Assembly (NCBI GenBank): GCA_910586535.1
Contig: CAJUHS010000015.1
Location: forward strand, 59,428-67,859
Direction of reading: 5' to 3'
Origin: an uncultured Oscillospiraceae bacterium
Lineage (GTDB): Bacteria > Bacillota > Clostridia > Oscillospirales > Ruminococcaceae
DNA length: 8,432 bases
The notes beneath the pieces are model-generated. The model was not told the origin of the DNA. It was given only the letters and a program-made list of their open reading frames with translations, and did no database searches. Both the position numbers and the translations under genes were made by a program. Positions 1 through 5,379 of this stretch are shown here, in pieces. Positions within the stretch are counted from its first letter, which is position 1. Each line of letters begins with the position of its first letter.

Positions 1-341
1 CAAGTTCTTCAAACAGCAAGGCAGACAAGGTAATCTTCGGTGAAGGTATTTCAGCGGAGGATATCGTATTCAGCAGACAAGGAAATAATCTTGTAATTTC
101 TTACGGCAGCGGCGGTGATACTGTTACGGTTCAGAATCAATACTATAGTAGTTATTACGAGATCGAACGTTTTGAAACCTCTGACGGTTACAGTATAAGC
201 AATACGCAGGTAAATCTTCTTATCCAGTCAATGGCAACATTTGAAACCGATACCGGAATGAGCTGGGCGGAAGCAGCAAAACAGTCTACCGAGGAATACA
301 CGGATATAATTTCTCAGATGTGGGTAAAATCAGTATCATAA
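1..341 (+). CDS. C-terminal end of an RTX-like (hemolysin-type calcium-binding related) secreted protein, partial
   Basis: The reading frame is open from the left edge (first full codon at 3) to TAA at 339-341, leaving 112 residues; the start lies outside the window. Residues 9-55 read DKVIFGEGISAEDIVFSRQG, then a Leu-Val-Ile strand, a Gly-rich turn (SYGSGGDTVTVQNQY) and IERFETSDG. This order, a 'G-x-S-x-x-D-I' start followed by 'N-L-V-I' and ending in 'F-x-x-x-D-G', is the pattern of the hemolysin-type calcium-binding related domain found after RTX nonapeptide repeats. A segment VNLLIQSMATF follows, resembling the 'LIQAM' stretch near the end of many RTX proteins, then a polar tail with SWAEAAKQ and ISQMW. 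From family knowledge such proteins are secreted and bind calcium; the upstream repeats and catalytic part, if any, are not visible. The tail may be an export signal, which is inference. A strong terminator follows at once, so this is the last gene of its transcript. Confidence 0.75.
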   Translation, partial: SSSNSKADKVIFGEGISAEDIVFSRQGNNLVISYGSGGDTVTVQNQYYSSYYEIERFETSDGYSISNTQVNLLIQSMATFETDTGMSWAEAAKQSTEEYTDIISQMWVKSVS

Positions 342-346
342 TCATT

Positions 347-385
347 AAAAATTGACCTTCGCTGTTTAAGCGGAGGTCAATTTTT
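347..385 (+). terminator. Rho-independent terminator of the RTX-like gene
   Basis: A 17-bp stem (arms 347-363 and 369-385) closes a 5-base loop, GTTTA. Sixteen pairs are Watson-Crick and one is a T-G wobble. The right arm ends in five T, and the left arm begins with five A, so it could also stop transcription on the minus strand. It lies 5 bases after the stop codon at 341. Confidence 0.9.
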
Positions 386-392
386 AAAATAA

Positions 393-551
393 TTTGCCTG
401 TCAAATAACAGGTAAGCTGGGGCAGCTACACCTTTTCGATGCAGATCGCCTCGGAGAATTTGAAAAAGGGGCGAGCGTGCAGGTGGGCATTGCGGTGATC
501 TTTGAATATGAGGACGGTACTGCGGAAACGAGGTTTATAGGTTTGCTGTGA
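393..551 (+). pseudogene. GC-rich gene remnant, C-terminal fragment of an unrecognised protein
   Basis: An open stretch runs from the stop at 390-392 to TGA at 549-551. From position 411 it reads GKLGQLHLFDADRLGEFEKG, then ASVQVGIAVIFEYEDGTAET and RFIGLL. The alternation of hydrophobic and acidic residues looks like a real beta-rich C-terminus. There is no ATG or ribosome binding site at its 5' end; the RTX-gene terminator sits there instead. So this is most likely a truncated leftover rather than an expressed gene. Sampled lines over 421-600 are about 53% GC, against a clearly AT-rich 601-780. The opposite strand is also open over 401-622, but its product is rich in Pro and Ser with no ribosome binding site and looks like a shadow. 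I do not recognise the parent family. Confidence 0.4.
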
Positions 552-632
552 TTGGGGTGTGCGGCATTTTTTACGCAGACGCGCAGGACGTGAGTGATGC
601 GGTTTGAAGGATTATTTTTCATCTGCCTGTCA
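395..632. repeat. 9-bp direct repeat TGCCTGTCA bracketing the GC-rich patch
   Basis: TGCCTGTCA occurs at 395-403 and again at 624-632, at the two edges of the GC-rich segment that carries the gene remnant. The arrangement resembles a target-site duplication left by an insertion, but the segment between shows no terminal inverted repeats. A small hairpin (CCTGT, loop CAAATA, ACAGG, 397-412) overlaps the left copy. Chance occurrence is possible. Confidence 0.35.
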
Positions 633-633
633 T

Positions 634-660
634 TGAATTTTCATGATTTTATGGTATAAT
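634..660 (+). promoter_or_regulatory. Extended -10 promoter for the tyrosine phosphatase gene
   Basis: A perfect TATAAT at 655-660 is preceded by TG at the extended -10 position (TGGTATAAT, 652-660). A TTGAAT at 634-639 gives a short 15-base spacer, so the extended -10 probably carries most of the activity. The predicted start near 667 leaves a leader of about 118 bases before the ATG at 785. Confidence 0.55.
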
Positions 661-698
661 TTTTTCATATCTTTGTACAAGAGTATGATACCATAAAA
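647..698. repeat. Inverted repeat overlapping the -10 element and early leader
   Basis: TTTTATGGTAT at 647-657 is matched exactly in inverted form by ATACCATAAAA at 688-698, with 30 bases between. The left arm overlaps the TATAAT at 655-660 and the right arm falls about 20-30 bases into the predicted transcript. This could be a split operator for a regulator holding a DNA loop. The left arm is largely upstream of the predicted start, so an RNA hairpin is unlikely. The function is inference. Confidence 0.4.
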
Positions 699-784
699 GC
701 AGTCGCTTGTGCAGAGGTTTTATTTTGTATTTGAATTTTGAAATGCTACATTATTATCAGATAGTTATAGGAGGAATGTTTGTT

Positions 785-1252
785 ATGATTAAGATACTTT
801 TCGTCTGCCACGGCAACATATGCCGTTCTCCGACTGCTGAATTTATAATGAAAGACCTTGTAAAAAAAGAATATCCGGAAGCGGATATTTATATAGCCTC
901 AAGCGCTACAAGCACAGAGGAAATAGGCAATCCGATATATCCTCCCGCAAAGGCAGAATTAAGCCGCCGCGGTATTCCCTGCGGCGACAAACGCGCTGTT
1001 CAGCTCAAAAAAAGCGACTATGGCAAGTACGATATGTTTATTGTTATGGACGGAAACAATATGCGTAATATAATTCGTATTTTCGGAAACGATCCCGACG
1101 GAAAGATACACAAGCTTTTGGACTTCACAGACCGCAGAGGAGATATTTCCGATCCCTGGTACAGCGGACGCTTTGATATCGCTTTCGATGATATTTACAG
1201 CGGCTGTACCGGACTTCTGAACTATATTAGAACCAAGAACAAATCGTTATAA
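785..1252 (+). CDS. Low-molecular-weight protein tyrosine phosphatase
   Basis: The 155-residue product matches the usual length of the family. The phosphate-binding loop CHGNICRS lies at residues 8-15, with nucleophile Cys8 and Arg14, and the general-acid motif DPWY at 123-126 provides Asp123. The enzyme removes phosphate from phosphotyrosine through a cysteinyl-phosphate intermediate and is cytoplasmic. The loop residue before the second Cys is Ile12; in the related protein-arginine phosphatases such as YwlE this position is Thr, so a tyrosine-type specificity is favoured. I chose ATG 785 because AGGAGG at 769-774 lies 10 bases upstream. The in-frame ATG at 776 is only one base from that site, and starts further upstream lack one. 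The gene has its own promoter and converges on the GNAT gene 16 bases downstream, with no clear terminator between. Its partner kinase and target are not visible here. Confidence 0.92.
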   Translation: MIKILFVCHGNICRSPTAEFIMKDLVKKEYPEADIYIASSATSTEEIGNPIYPPAKAELSRRGIPCGDKRAVQLKKSDYGKYDMFIVMDGNNMRNIIRIFGNDPDGKIHKLLDFTDRRGDISDPWYSGRFDIAFDDIYSGCTGLLNYIRTKNKSL

Positions 1253-1268
1253 GTATGTTAAATGATTT

Positions 1269-2111
1269 TTACAGTTTCTTTTCGCTGAAGCGGTATCGAA
1301 GAAACGTTTTAAATCCCAGTCTTCCGTACCATTTATCCAGATATGTATAGTGGATAAACGCATCGGTGCAGCCGTCGCACTTGGCTATATGGGCTGCTTT
1401 GGCAACCATTGAAAGCCCGATCCCGTTTTTTCTCATTTCCGGTATTACTCCCACGCAGCCAATAGAACACACATTGTTGCTCCCGTTGCTTATAATAGTA
1501 TCGGCATTTTCGTCGATCATACAAAACCCGGCAATTTTTCCATTAAGCCTTGCTGCAAACACCTGACTTTCAGGTGTAAAATACTGCGCCCAGTCGGAAT
1601 CCACCTCACTGACAGCACTAAGCAGATCGTTACGTTTGTTTTTTTCAATGTAGCCGAAAACAGTCTCAACTGGACATGCCGGAATATTAAGCCCGCTGAA
1701 GTCAAATTCTGCAAGCGGCATTTTCATTTCAATGCAGCCGTCATCGAAAGCGTACCCTTTGCGCTCCCAAAAGGTTTTACTGTCTTCAGGCTGCTTTATG
1801 GGAACTGTCTCACCGATAAAAAGCCCTGAATCACGTCCTCCGAGGATAGCTTGCTTAAAGCCTTTTTCTGCAATAAGCTTTTCGCTGTCACAAAGCAGGG
1901 AGGTACCTATGCCCGTTCTACGGTGATCGGGACTGACGCACAAAAGACGGATACAATTTCCTTGGACAACCGAGCAGCCTGCAAGTATTCCTTCGTCATA
2001 ATATGGAATAACAGTACAATTATCAAAGTCAAGAAGCCTGAAAAAGACGTCCTCGCTAATAGAAAACTCAGGAAATGATTTTGAGAAAAGGTTATAGATC
2101 CGGCTTTTCAT
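1269..2111 (-). CDS. Tandem GNAT-family N-acetyltransferase
   Basis: The 280-residue protein carries two GNAT units. The N-terminal unit has the acetyl-CoA pyrophosphate-binding motif HRRTGIGTS at 63-71, preceded by a strand (RLLCVSP) and followed by FWERKGY at 114-120. The C-terminal unit repeats the layout with CVGVIPE, then RKNGIG at 227-232 and WYGRLGF at 261-267. Both R-x-x-G-x-G loops are intact, so both halves may bind acetyl-CoA; in many two-domain GNATs, such as mycothiol synthase, only one half is catalytic. The acceptor substrate cannot be told from sequence. The start ATG (2109-2111 on the complement) is preceded by AGGAGC (2121-2126) at a 9-base spacing. A consensus sigma-A promoter lies just upstream, divergent from the second GNAT gene. 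The gene converges with the phosphatase gene. Confidence 0.85.
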   Translation of the reverse strand: MKSRIYNLFSKSFPEFSISEDVFFRLLDFDNCTVIPYYDEGILAGCSVVQGNCIRLLCVSPDHRRTGIGTSLLCDSEKLIAEKGFKQAILGGRDSGLFIGETVPIKQPEDSKTFWERKGYAFDDGCIEMKMPLAEFDFSGLNIPACPVETVFGYIEKNKRNDLLSAVSEVDSDWAQYFTPESQVFAARLNGKIAGFCMIDENADTIISNGSNNVCSIGCVGVIPEMRKNGIGLSMVAKAAHIAKCDGCTDAFIHYTYLDKWYGRLGFKTFLRYRFSEKKL

Positions 2112-2147
2112 TTCGTAACAGCTCCTATGCAGAAATTTACAAGTACT

Positions 2148-2176
2148 ATTATATAATACTTTGCACCCGATGTCAA
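2148..2176 (-). promoter_or_regulatory. Consensus sigma-A promoter of the tandem GNAT gene
   Basis: On the minus strand a perfect TTGACA (2171-2176) is followed by exactly 17 bases and a perfect TATAAT (2148-2153). Transcription should start near 2141, giving a leader of about 30 bases that includes the AGGAGC ribosome binding site. Constitutive, strong expression is expected unless a repressor binds. Confidence 0.85.
2152..2157 (+). promoter_or_regulatory. Possible plus-strand -10 element for the ElaA-like gene, sharing a palindrome
   Basis: The sequence ATTATATAAT (2148-2157) is a perfect palindrome, so the -10 hexamer of the minus-strand promoter is mirrored by a TATAAT on the plus strand at 2152-2157, with a predicted start near 2164. 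No good -35 hexamer sits at the right distance upstream on this strand. An alternative is TTGCAC (2161-2166) with an 18-base spacer and TACTTT (2185-2190), also weak. Which one serves the plus-strand gene is unclear. Confidence 0.3.
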
Positions 2177-2211
2177 GGACAGCGTACTTTTCAAAGAAAG
2201 GACCACCTGAT

Positions 2212-2631
2212 ATGATTTATGAATACAAATTTTACAGTACGCTTCCCAGTGAAGCGAAGCTTATACGCACAGAAGTTTTTGTTGAGGAGCAAGGTTTCAA
2301 AAACGAGTTTGACGAATCGGATAATCTATGTTTGCACCTTGTGTTATTCGAGAACGGTATACCTGCTGCCGCGGGACGGATATTCCCCCCCGAAAACGGA
2401 GTCTGCACCATTGGAAGAATAGCGGTACGCAAAGATTTCCGCGGAAATAAACTCGGCGCGGAAGCAGTAAGGCTTCTTGAAGAAAATGCGCGGGAGCTGG
2501 GAGCGGAAAGAACAGCGCTGTCAGCCCAATGCAGGGTCACGGGATTCTATGAGAAGCTGGGTTACAAAACAAGCGGAGAGGTCTACAACGATGAATTTTG
2601 TCCCCATATACATATGGAAAAAAATTTGTGA
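2212..2631 (+). CDS. ElaA/YjcF-like GNAT-family N-acetyltransferase
   Basis: The 139-residue protein has the hallmarks of the small ElaA/YjcF branch of GNAT enzymes. There is an N-terminal RTEVFVEEQGF (residues 20-30), an acidic DESDN, a histidine strand (CLHLVLF), and a strand-loop-helix IGRIAVRKDFRG followed by N-x-x-G that forms the acetyl-CoA site. GFYEKLGYKTSGE follows, and then a C-terminal PHIHM in the place where the family usually has a Pro-His-hydrophobic-x-Met ending. It should transfer acetyl from acetyl-CoA to an amine; the substrate in this family is unknown. The start is ATG 2212, since GAAAGGA (2196-2202) lies 9 bases upstream; TTG 2161 and ATG 2170 have no such site. It is read divergently from the tandem GNAT gene and ends 3 bases from the stop of the convergent hydrolase gene. 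It is a different GNAT type, so not a duplicate of its neighbour. Confidence 0.85.
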   Translation: MIYEYKFYSTLPSEAKLIRTEVFVEEQGFKNEFDESDNLCLHLVLFENGIPAAAGRIFPPENGVCTIGRIAVRKDFRGNKLGAEAVRLLEENARELGAERTALSAQCRVTGFYEKLGYKTSGEVYNDEFCPHIHMEKNL

Positions 2632-2634
2632 TAG

Positions 2635-4569
2635 CTATATATCTTCGGTATAAACAATCTTCCCTCTGAGCGTGGGTTCCAGAAAGCTTTTTATTTTATA
2701 CTCGGCGGCGTCGGTTTCGAGAATGGCTTCAAGAGTTTTTTTCGCACCCTTTCCGAGAGAAGGCATAACCATTTCCGCCGCTTCATCTATCGCGCCGTAA
2801 AGCTGAGGACTTTCACGCATTTTCAGCGTTACTCCGTCCGGTTCAAAAATAAACTTCAAAGCTTTTGTACAGGAAGTCTCGACAAAACACATGGTTATTT
2901 TGAGTACCGGAACGTCGTCCTCATCGGTAGTAAAGCTGCCGTTTACGCCTACAAGGTAGCTGCCGCCGCTGTTTTCAAAATCAAAATATGCAGGATCGTC
3001 CGAAAAGCTGACCGGAACGCGCACTGTTTTTCCCCTGCTCTCAAAACGAACGGATAAACCTCCGCGCATTGAAGCGGTCTTTCCAATACCGTAGACAGGC
3101 TGAACCGCCTGTACACCGCCTTTTGCGCGCATACCGCGAGCTGAACTGCTTATAAAACGCTTGCTTGCCGGCAGAAGATCAGCCAGGCTTCGGGACTGTT
3201 CTGCCGAGCCTCTTATTTCAAACACGGCTTTTTCAATGCCGCCCGCAAAGCTTCCGTTCATGACCTGTATCAGGACTGGAGCAAGCCCCGCCCTGTTTTT
3301 TTCAAAATCAACTTCAACGCCGTTAAGAAGCTGAACCGCTTCCATAGCGGCTTCCGCCGCCTTACCTTCTAAAAGACTTTTTCTGAGACGCGCAAGAATA
3401 CCCGTGCCGCTTTCGGAATGAAGCGGCTTTCCAAACCGCGCTCCGGCAAGAGCCTTACGCAGAACGGCGGCATTTCCGTAACGAAAATCCTTTATGGGAT
3501 CGCGACTGAAATTTTTTCCGTTCTCAATAAAATCGGTGATAATGTCCATGGTTCTGCACGGCGGGAAAAGATTAGAGCTTCCCGCCGTTAAAGCAATTAC
3601 CATATTACGCTTCGGAAAAACAAAAACATTCTGACCGAACATTCCGCTGAAAACGAAGCCGTCCCTGTTTTTGGACAGCCATGTCTGATATCCGTAACCC
3701 TCGTAGCAGGGGCTGTTCGGTTTGGATATAAGCGGAGAAACAGATTTTTTTACCCATTCCCCCGGGACAAGGCTTACGCCGTTCCATATTCCGCCGTTCA
3801 AATAAAGCTGCCCCAGTTTGGCGTAGTCGTAAACGCTCATGTAAAGTCCCCAGCCGCCTTTTTCTATTCCGTCGGGAGACTTCTCCCAGTAAAAGTCCGT
3901 TATTCCCATTGGCGTAAAAAGCTTTCTGCCGAGGTATTCCGAAAGCGTGAGACCGGTTCGTCCGCAAACCGCCGCAGCAAGCATATAGCTGTTAAGACTG
4001 TTGTATCTGAAATCACTGCCCGGCTCAAACATCACTTCCGACGAAAGGAATTTTTTTATCCATTCGTCTCCTGAAACAGCGCCTGCTTCATTAAATTTTA
4101 CTCCGCTCGACATGGTAAGCAAGTGTTTTACGGTAACTTTATTAATTTGCTCATGAACGGTATCGGGAAGTTTGTCTCTGAAAATATCTGTTATTTTATC
4201 ATTCTCGGAAAGGTATTTTTCTTTTACTGCAATACCAACAGCCATAGCCGTAACGCTTTTGCAAAGAGAGTGAGAAACGTGCAGATACCGTGAAGAAAAC
4301 GGTTTCCAGTCAGCTTTGGCAATAATCTTGCCGTCTTTCAACACTATGATTGAATGAGGGCGGATACCCGCGCTTTCCGATATATTCGATATCATTTTCA
4401 GCAGTCCCTCCGATCGGACTCCCGTTTGTTCCGGAAGAAGCTCCTCAAACTTGCCTTCATTTTTAGCAGGCTTGAATTTGGGCTTCGGCGGTGTGAGTTC
4501 TGATATCTCTCCTCCGTTAACGATTTTGTACAACAGATTCAAAGCATTTATCTGCGCTTTCAGATTCAT
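2635..4569 (-). CDS. Serine hydrolase of the class C beta-lactamase/transpeptidase-like fold with a long C-terminal extension
   Basis: The 644-residue protein has a catalytic domain at about residues 50-360. The Ser-x-x-Lys motif is SLCK at 101-104 (nucleophile Ser101, base Lys104). The second-motif tyrosine is in YNSLNSYML, Tyr189, as in 6-aminohexanoate-dimer hydrolase-like and esterase-like members. The third motif region is SGMFGQNVFVFP (about 308-319), where Lys-Thr-Gly of true beta-lactamases is replaced. An esterase, amidase or peptidase is therefore more likely than antibiotic resistance. The first 50 residues show no signal peptide, so a cytoplasmic location is likely. About 270 C-terminal residues follow, ending in a beta-rich section (around 525-590) that I do not recognise; many relatives end near 400 residues. 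The start is the ATG at 4567-4569, with AAAGGAG (4577-4583) 7 bases upstream; the upstream TTG at 4605 has none. It stands alone behind its own promoter. Confidence 0.85.
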   Translation of the reverse strand: MNLKAQINALNLLYKIVNGGEISELTPPKPKFKPAKNEGKFEELLPEQTGVRSEGLLKMISNISESAGIRPHSIIVLKDGKIIAKADWKPFSSRYLHVSHSLCKSVTAMAVGIAVKEKYLSENDKITDIFRDKLPDTVHEQINKVTVKHLLTMSSGVKFNEAGAVSGDEWIKKFLSSEVMFEPGSDFRYNSLNSYMLAAAVCGRTGLTLSEYLGRKLFTPMGITDFYWEKSPDGIEKGGWGLYMSVYDYAKLGQLYLNGGIWNGVSLVPGEWVKKSVSPLISKPNSPCYEGYGYQTWLSKNRDGFVFSGMFGQNVFVFPKRNMVIALTAGSSNLFPPCRTMDIITDFIENGKNFSRDPIKDFRYGNAAVLRKALAGARFGKPLHSESGTGILARLRKSLLEGKAAEAAMEAVQLLNGVEVDFEKNRAGLAPVLIQVMNGSFAGGIEKAVFEIRGSAEQSRSLADLLPASKRFISSSARGMRAKGGVQAVQPVYGIGKTASMRGGLSVRFESRGKTVRVPVSFSDDPAYFDFENSGGSYLVGVNGSFTTDEDDVPVLKITMCFVETSCTKALKFIFEPDGVTLKMRESPQLYGAIDEAAEMVMPSLGKGAKKTLEAILETDAAEYKIKSFLEPTLRGKIVYTEDI

Positions 4570-4633
4570 GTGATCGCTCCTTTCGGAAAAGTTCCTTCCG
4601 AACAATACTCATTAAAAGTTTATGCGGAGCGTG

Positions 4634-4663
4634 TATATAAAATACGCGCAGTAGCTTTTGCAA
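4634..4663 (-). promoter_or_regulatory. Probable promoter of the serine hydrolase gene with an overlapping dyad
   Basis: On the minus strand TTGCAA (4658-4663) precedes TTATAT (4635-4640, 17-base spacer) or TATATA (4634-4639, 18-base spacer). The dyad GCGTGTAT (4629-4636), loop ATAAA, ATACGCGC (4642-4649) covers this -10 with eight pairs, one a wobble, and could be an operator. The predicted start near 4627 leaves about 58 bases to the ATG. Confidence 0.45.
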
Positions 4664-4770
4664 AACAACTCTAAAATCAACCGGCAAAATTTATAACGCG
4701 CCAGCTACAACTTCACACCAACTCGGTTTAAAAGATTAATAAAAAATTCACAAAAAAATGCAAAAAATAC

Positions 4771-4799
4771 TTGACAGGTCAATTTCAATATGATATAAT
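4771..4799 (+). promoter_or_regulatory. Consensus sigma-A promoter of the tRNA-Leu gene
   Basis: A perfect TTGACA (4771-4776), a 17-base spacer and a perfect TATAAT (4794-4799) with TG at the extended -10 position (4791-4792) form an extremely strong promoter. Transcription should begin near 4806, about 24 bases before the mature tRNA 5' end. Confidence 0.93.
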
Positions 4800-4829
4800 A
4801 AATAAGTCGTCAAGAGTAAATGCAAAAAT

Positions 4830-4913
4830 GCGAGTGTGCTGGAATAGGCAGACAGGCACGTTTGAGGGGCGTGTGTCTTTGACGTATGGGTTCAAGTCCC
4901 ATTACTCGCACCA
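4830..4913 (+). tRNA. tRNA-Leu (anticodon GAG)
   Basis: The 84-base gene folds as a class II tRNA. The acceptor stem pairs GCGAGTG (4830-4836) with TACTCGC (4903-4909), the last pair being G-U. The D arm is CTG/CAG around a loop with the conserved GG. The anticodon stem CACGT/GCGTG encloses the loop TTGAGGG, giving anticodon GAG at 4864-4866, which reads CUC and CUU leucine codons. A long variable arm (GTC, TTT, GAC) is typical of Leu and Ser tRNAs. The T arm pairs ATGGG with CCCAT around TTCAAGT. The discriminator is A (4910), as expected for leucine, and CCA is encoded at 4911-4913. It stands alone with its own promoter and terminator. The AT-rich block begins right after it. Confidence 0.96.
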
Positions 4914-4930
4914 GATAGGTATTTACAAAG

Positions 4931-4985
4931 AAATGGTTCATAATACGTGTTTGGCTTAAATACGTGTTATGGAGCCATTTTGTGT
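4931..4985 (+). terminator. Hairpin terminator of the tRNA-Leu transcript
   Basis: Arms 4931-4952 and 4958-4980 pair around the loop GGCTT. The long stem has two G-U wobbles and a short internal bulge near its base, where TT faces GAG. The right arm ends in ATTTTG, a short T run. It lies 17 bases after the encoded CCA. The T run is modest but the stem is long, so termination here is likely. Confidence 0.65.
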
Positions 4986-4994
4986 TATTATACA

Positions 4995-5054
4995 GTTACC
5001 AAATATTCGGTAATGTTACCGAGATTTTGATAGTATTTCCGACATTTCGGTAAT
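4995..5054. repeat. Cluster of four GGTAA/TTACC boxes
   Basis: GTTACC (4995-5000) is followed by the inverted repeat TCGGTAA, TG, TTACCGA (5007-5022). The sequence TTCGGTAAT occurs at 5006-5014 and again at 5046-5054, exactly 40 bases apart. Repeated half-sites with a spacing close to four helical turns suggest a protein-binding array, such as an operator or recombinase arm sites. No nearby gene explains it. Confidence 0.4.
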
Positions 5055-5138
5055 AAATGCAACACGAAATTGGATAAACTTGTAAATAACACCTGCTGAA
5101 TAATAGCATAGAACGGTTTGTCGCACAAAATTTGAAAA

Positions 5139-5172
5139 CAGACTATCTCTAAGGAGTGTTAGAAATAGTCTG
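5139..5172. repeat. Strong hairpin of unknown role
   Basis: CAGACTATCTCTAA (5139-5152) and TTAGAAATAGTCTG (5159-5172) pair at 13 of 14 positions around the loop GGAGTG. The loop and its left edge form AAGGAGTG, a Shine-Dalgarno-like sequence exposed at the tip. Weaker complementarity continues outward (AAACA against TGTTT with a 3-base bulge). No T run follows, so a terminator is doubtful. Confidence 0.5.
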
Positions 5173-5323
5173 CTGTTTGACAAATATTTACAGGCTTATG
5201 CTTGTGAATTTTGGTGTGGTATTGATTATGGTTTTGTTCTTTGAATTATCCTATATGTAATGGTATGGGTTAATTGAGAGGGTAAATATTTAGTCGTTAA
5301 TCATTTGTTAAAACTATATATAA

Positions 5324-5352
5324 TTGAGTAATAATTTGTGCTATTATATACT
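5324..5352 (+). promoter_or_regulatory. Probable promoter of the fibronectin-type gene
   Basis: TTGAGT (5324-5329), a 17-base spacer and TATACT (5347-5352) fit a sigma-A promoter with a start near 5359, about 21 bases before the ATG. A nearer TATAAT (5358-5363) would place the start inside the ribosome binding site and is less likely. Confidence 0.5.
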
Positions 5353-5379
5353 AGTTATATAATAAAAGGAGAGATTTTT

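Larger units (their letters stand above)
4986..5323. other. Gene-poor AT-rich gap between tRNA-Leu and the fibronectin-type gene
   Basis: No convincing gene is present. The gap holds a cluster of GGTAA boxes (4995-5054), a strong hairpin (5139-5172) and the palindrome TAAATATTTA (5283-5292). A 20-codon hydrophobic open frame at 5198-5260 has only a weak upstream AGG and is treated as speculative. No integrase or transposase remnant could be read on either strand. Confidence 0.5.

Noticed and set aside
401..622. Minus-strand 73-codon open frame over the GC-rich patch
   Set aside because: No ribosome binding site, and its Pro/Ser/Arg-rich product looks like a shadow of the plus-strand remnant, whose translation is more protein-like.
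2635..4569. Antibiotic-resistance beta-lactamase
   Set aside because: There is no signal peptide and no Lys-Thr-Gly third motif; the SGMFGQ region and YNS motif fit esterase or amidase-like relatives better.
4861..4867. Reading the anticodon as TGA (a serine tRNA)
   Set aside because: Shifting the loop by one base breaks the 5-bp anticodon stem; the CACGT/GCGTG stem gives GAG, and the A discriminator fits leucine.
4771..4959. 62-codon plus-strand open frame
   Set aside because: It is wholly made of the tRNA promoter, the tRNA-Leu gene and part of its terminator, so it is not a protein gene.
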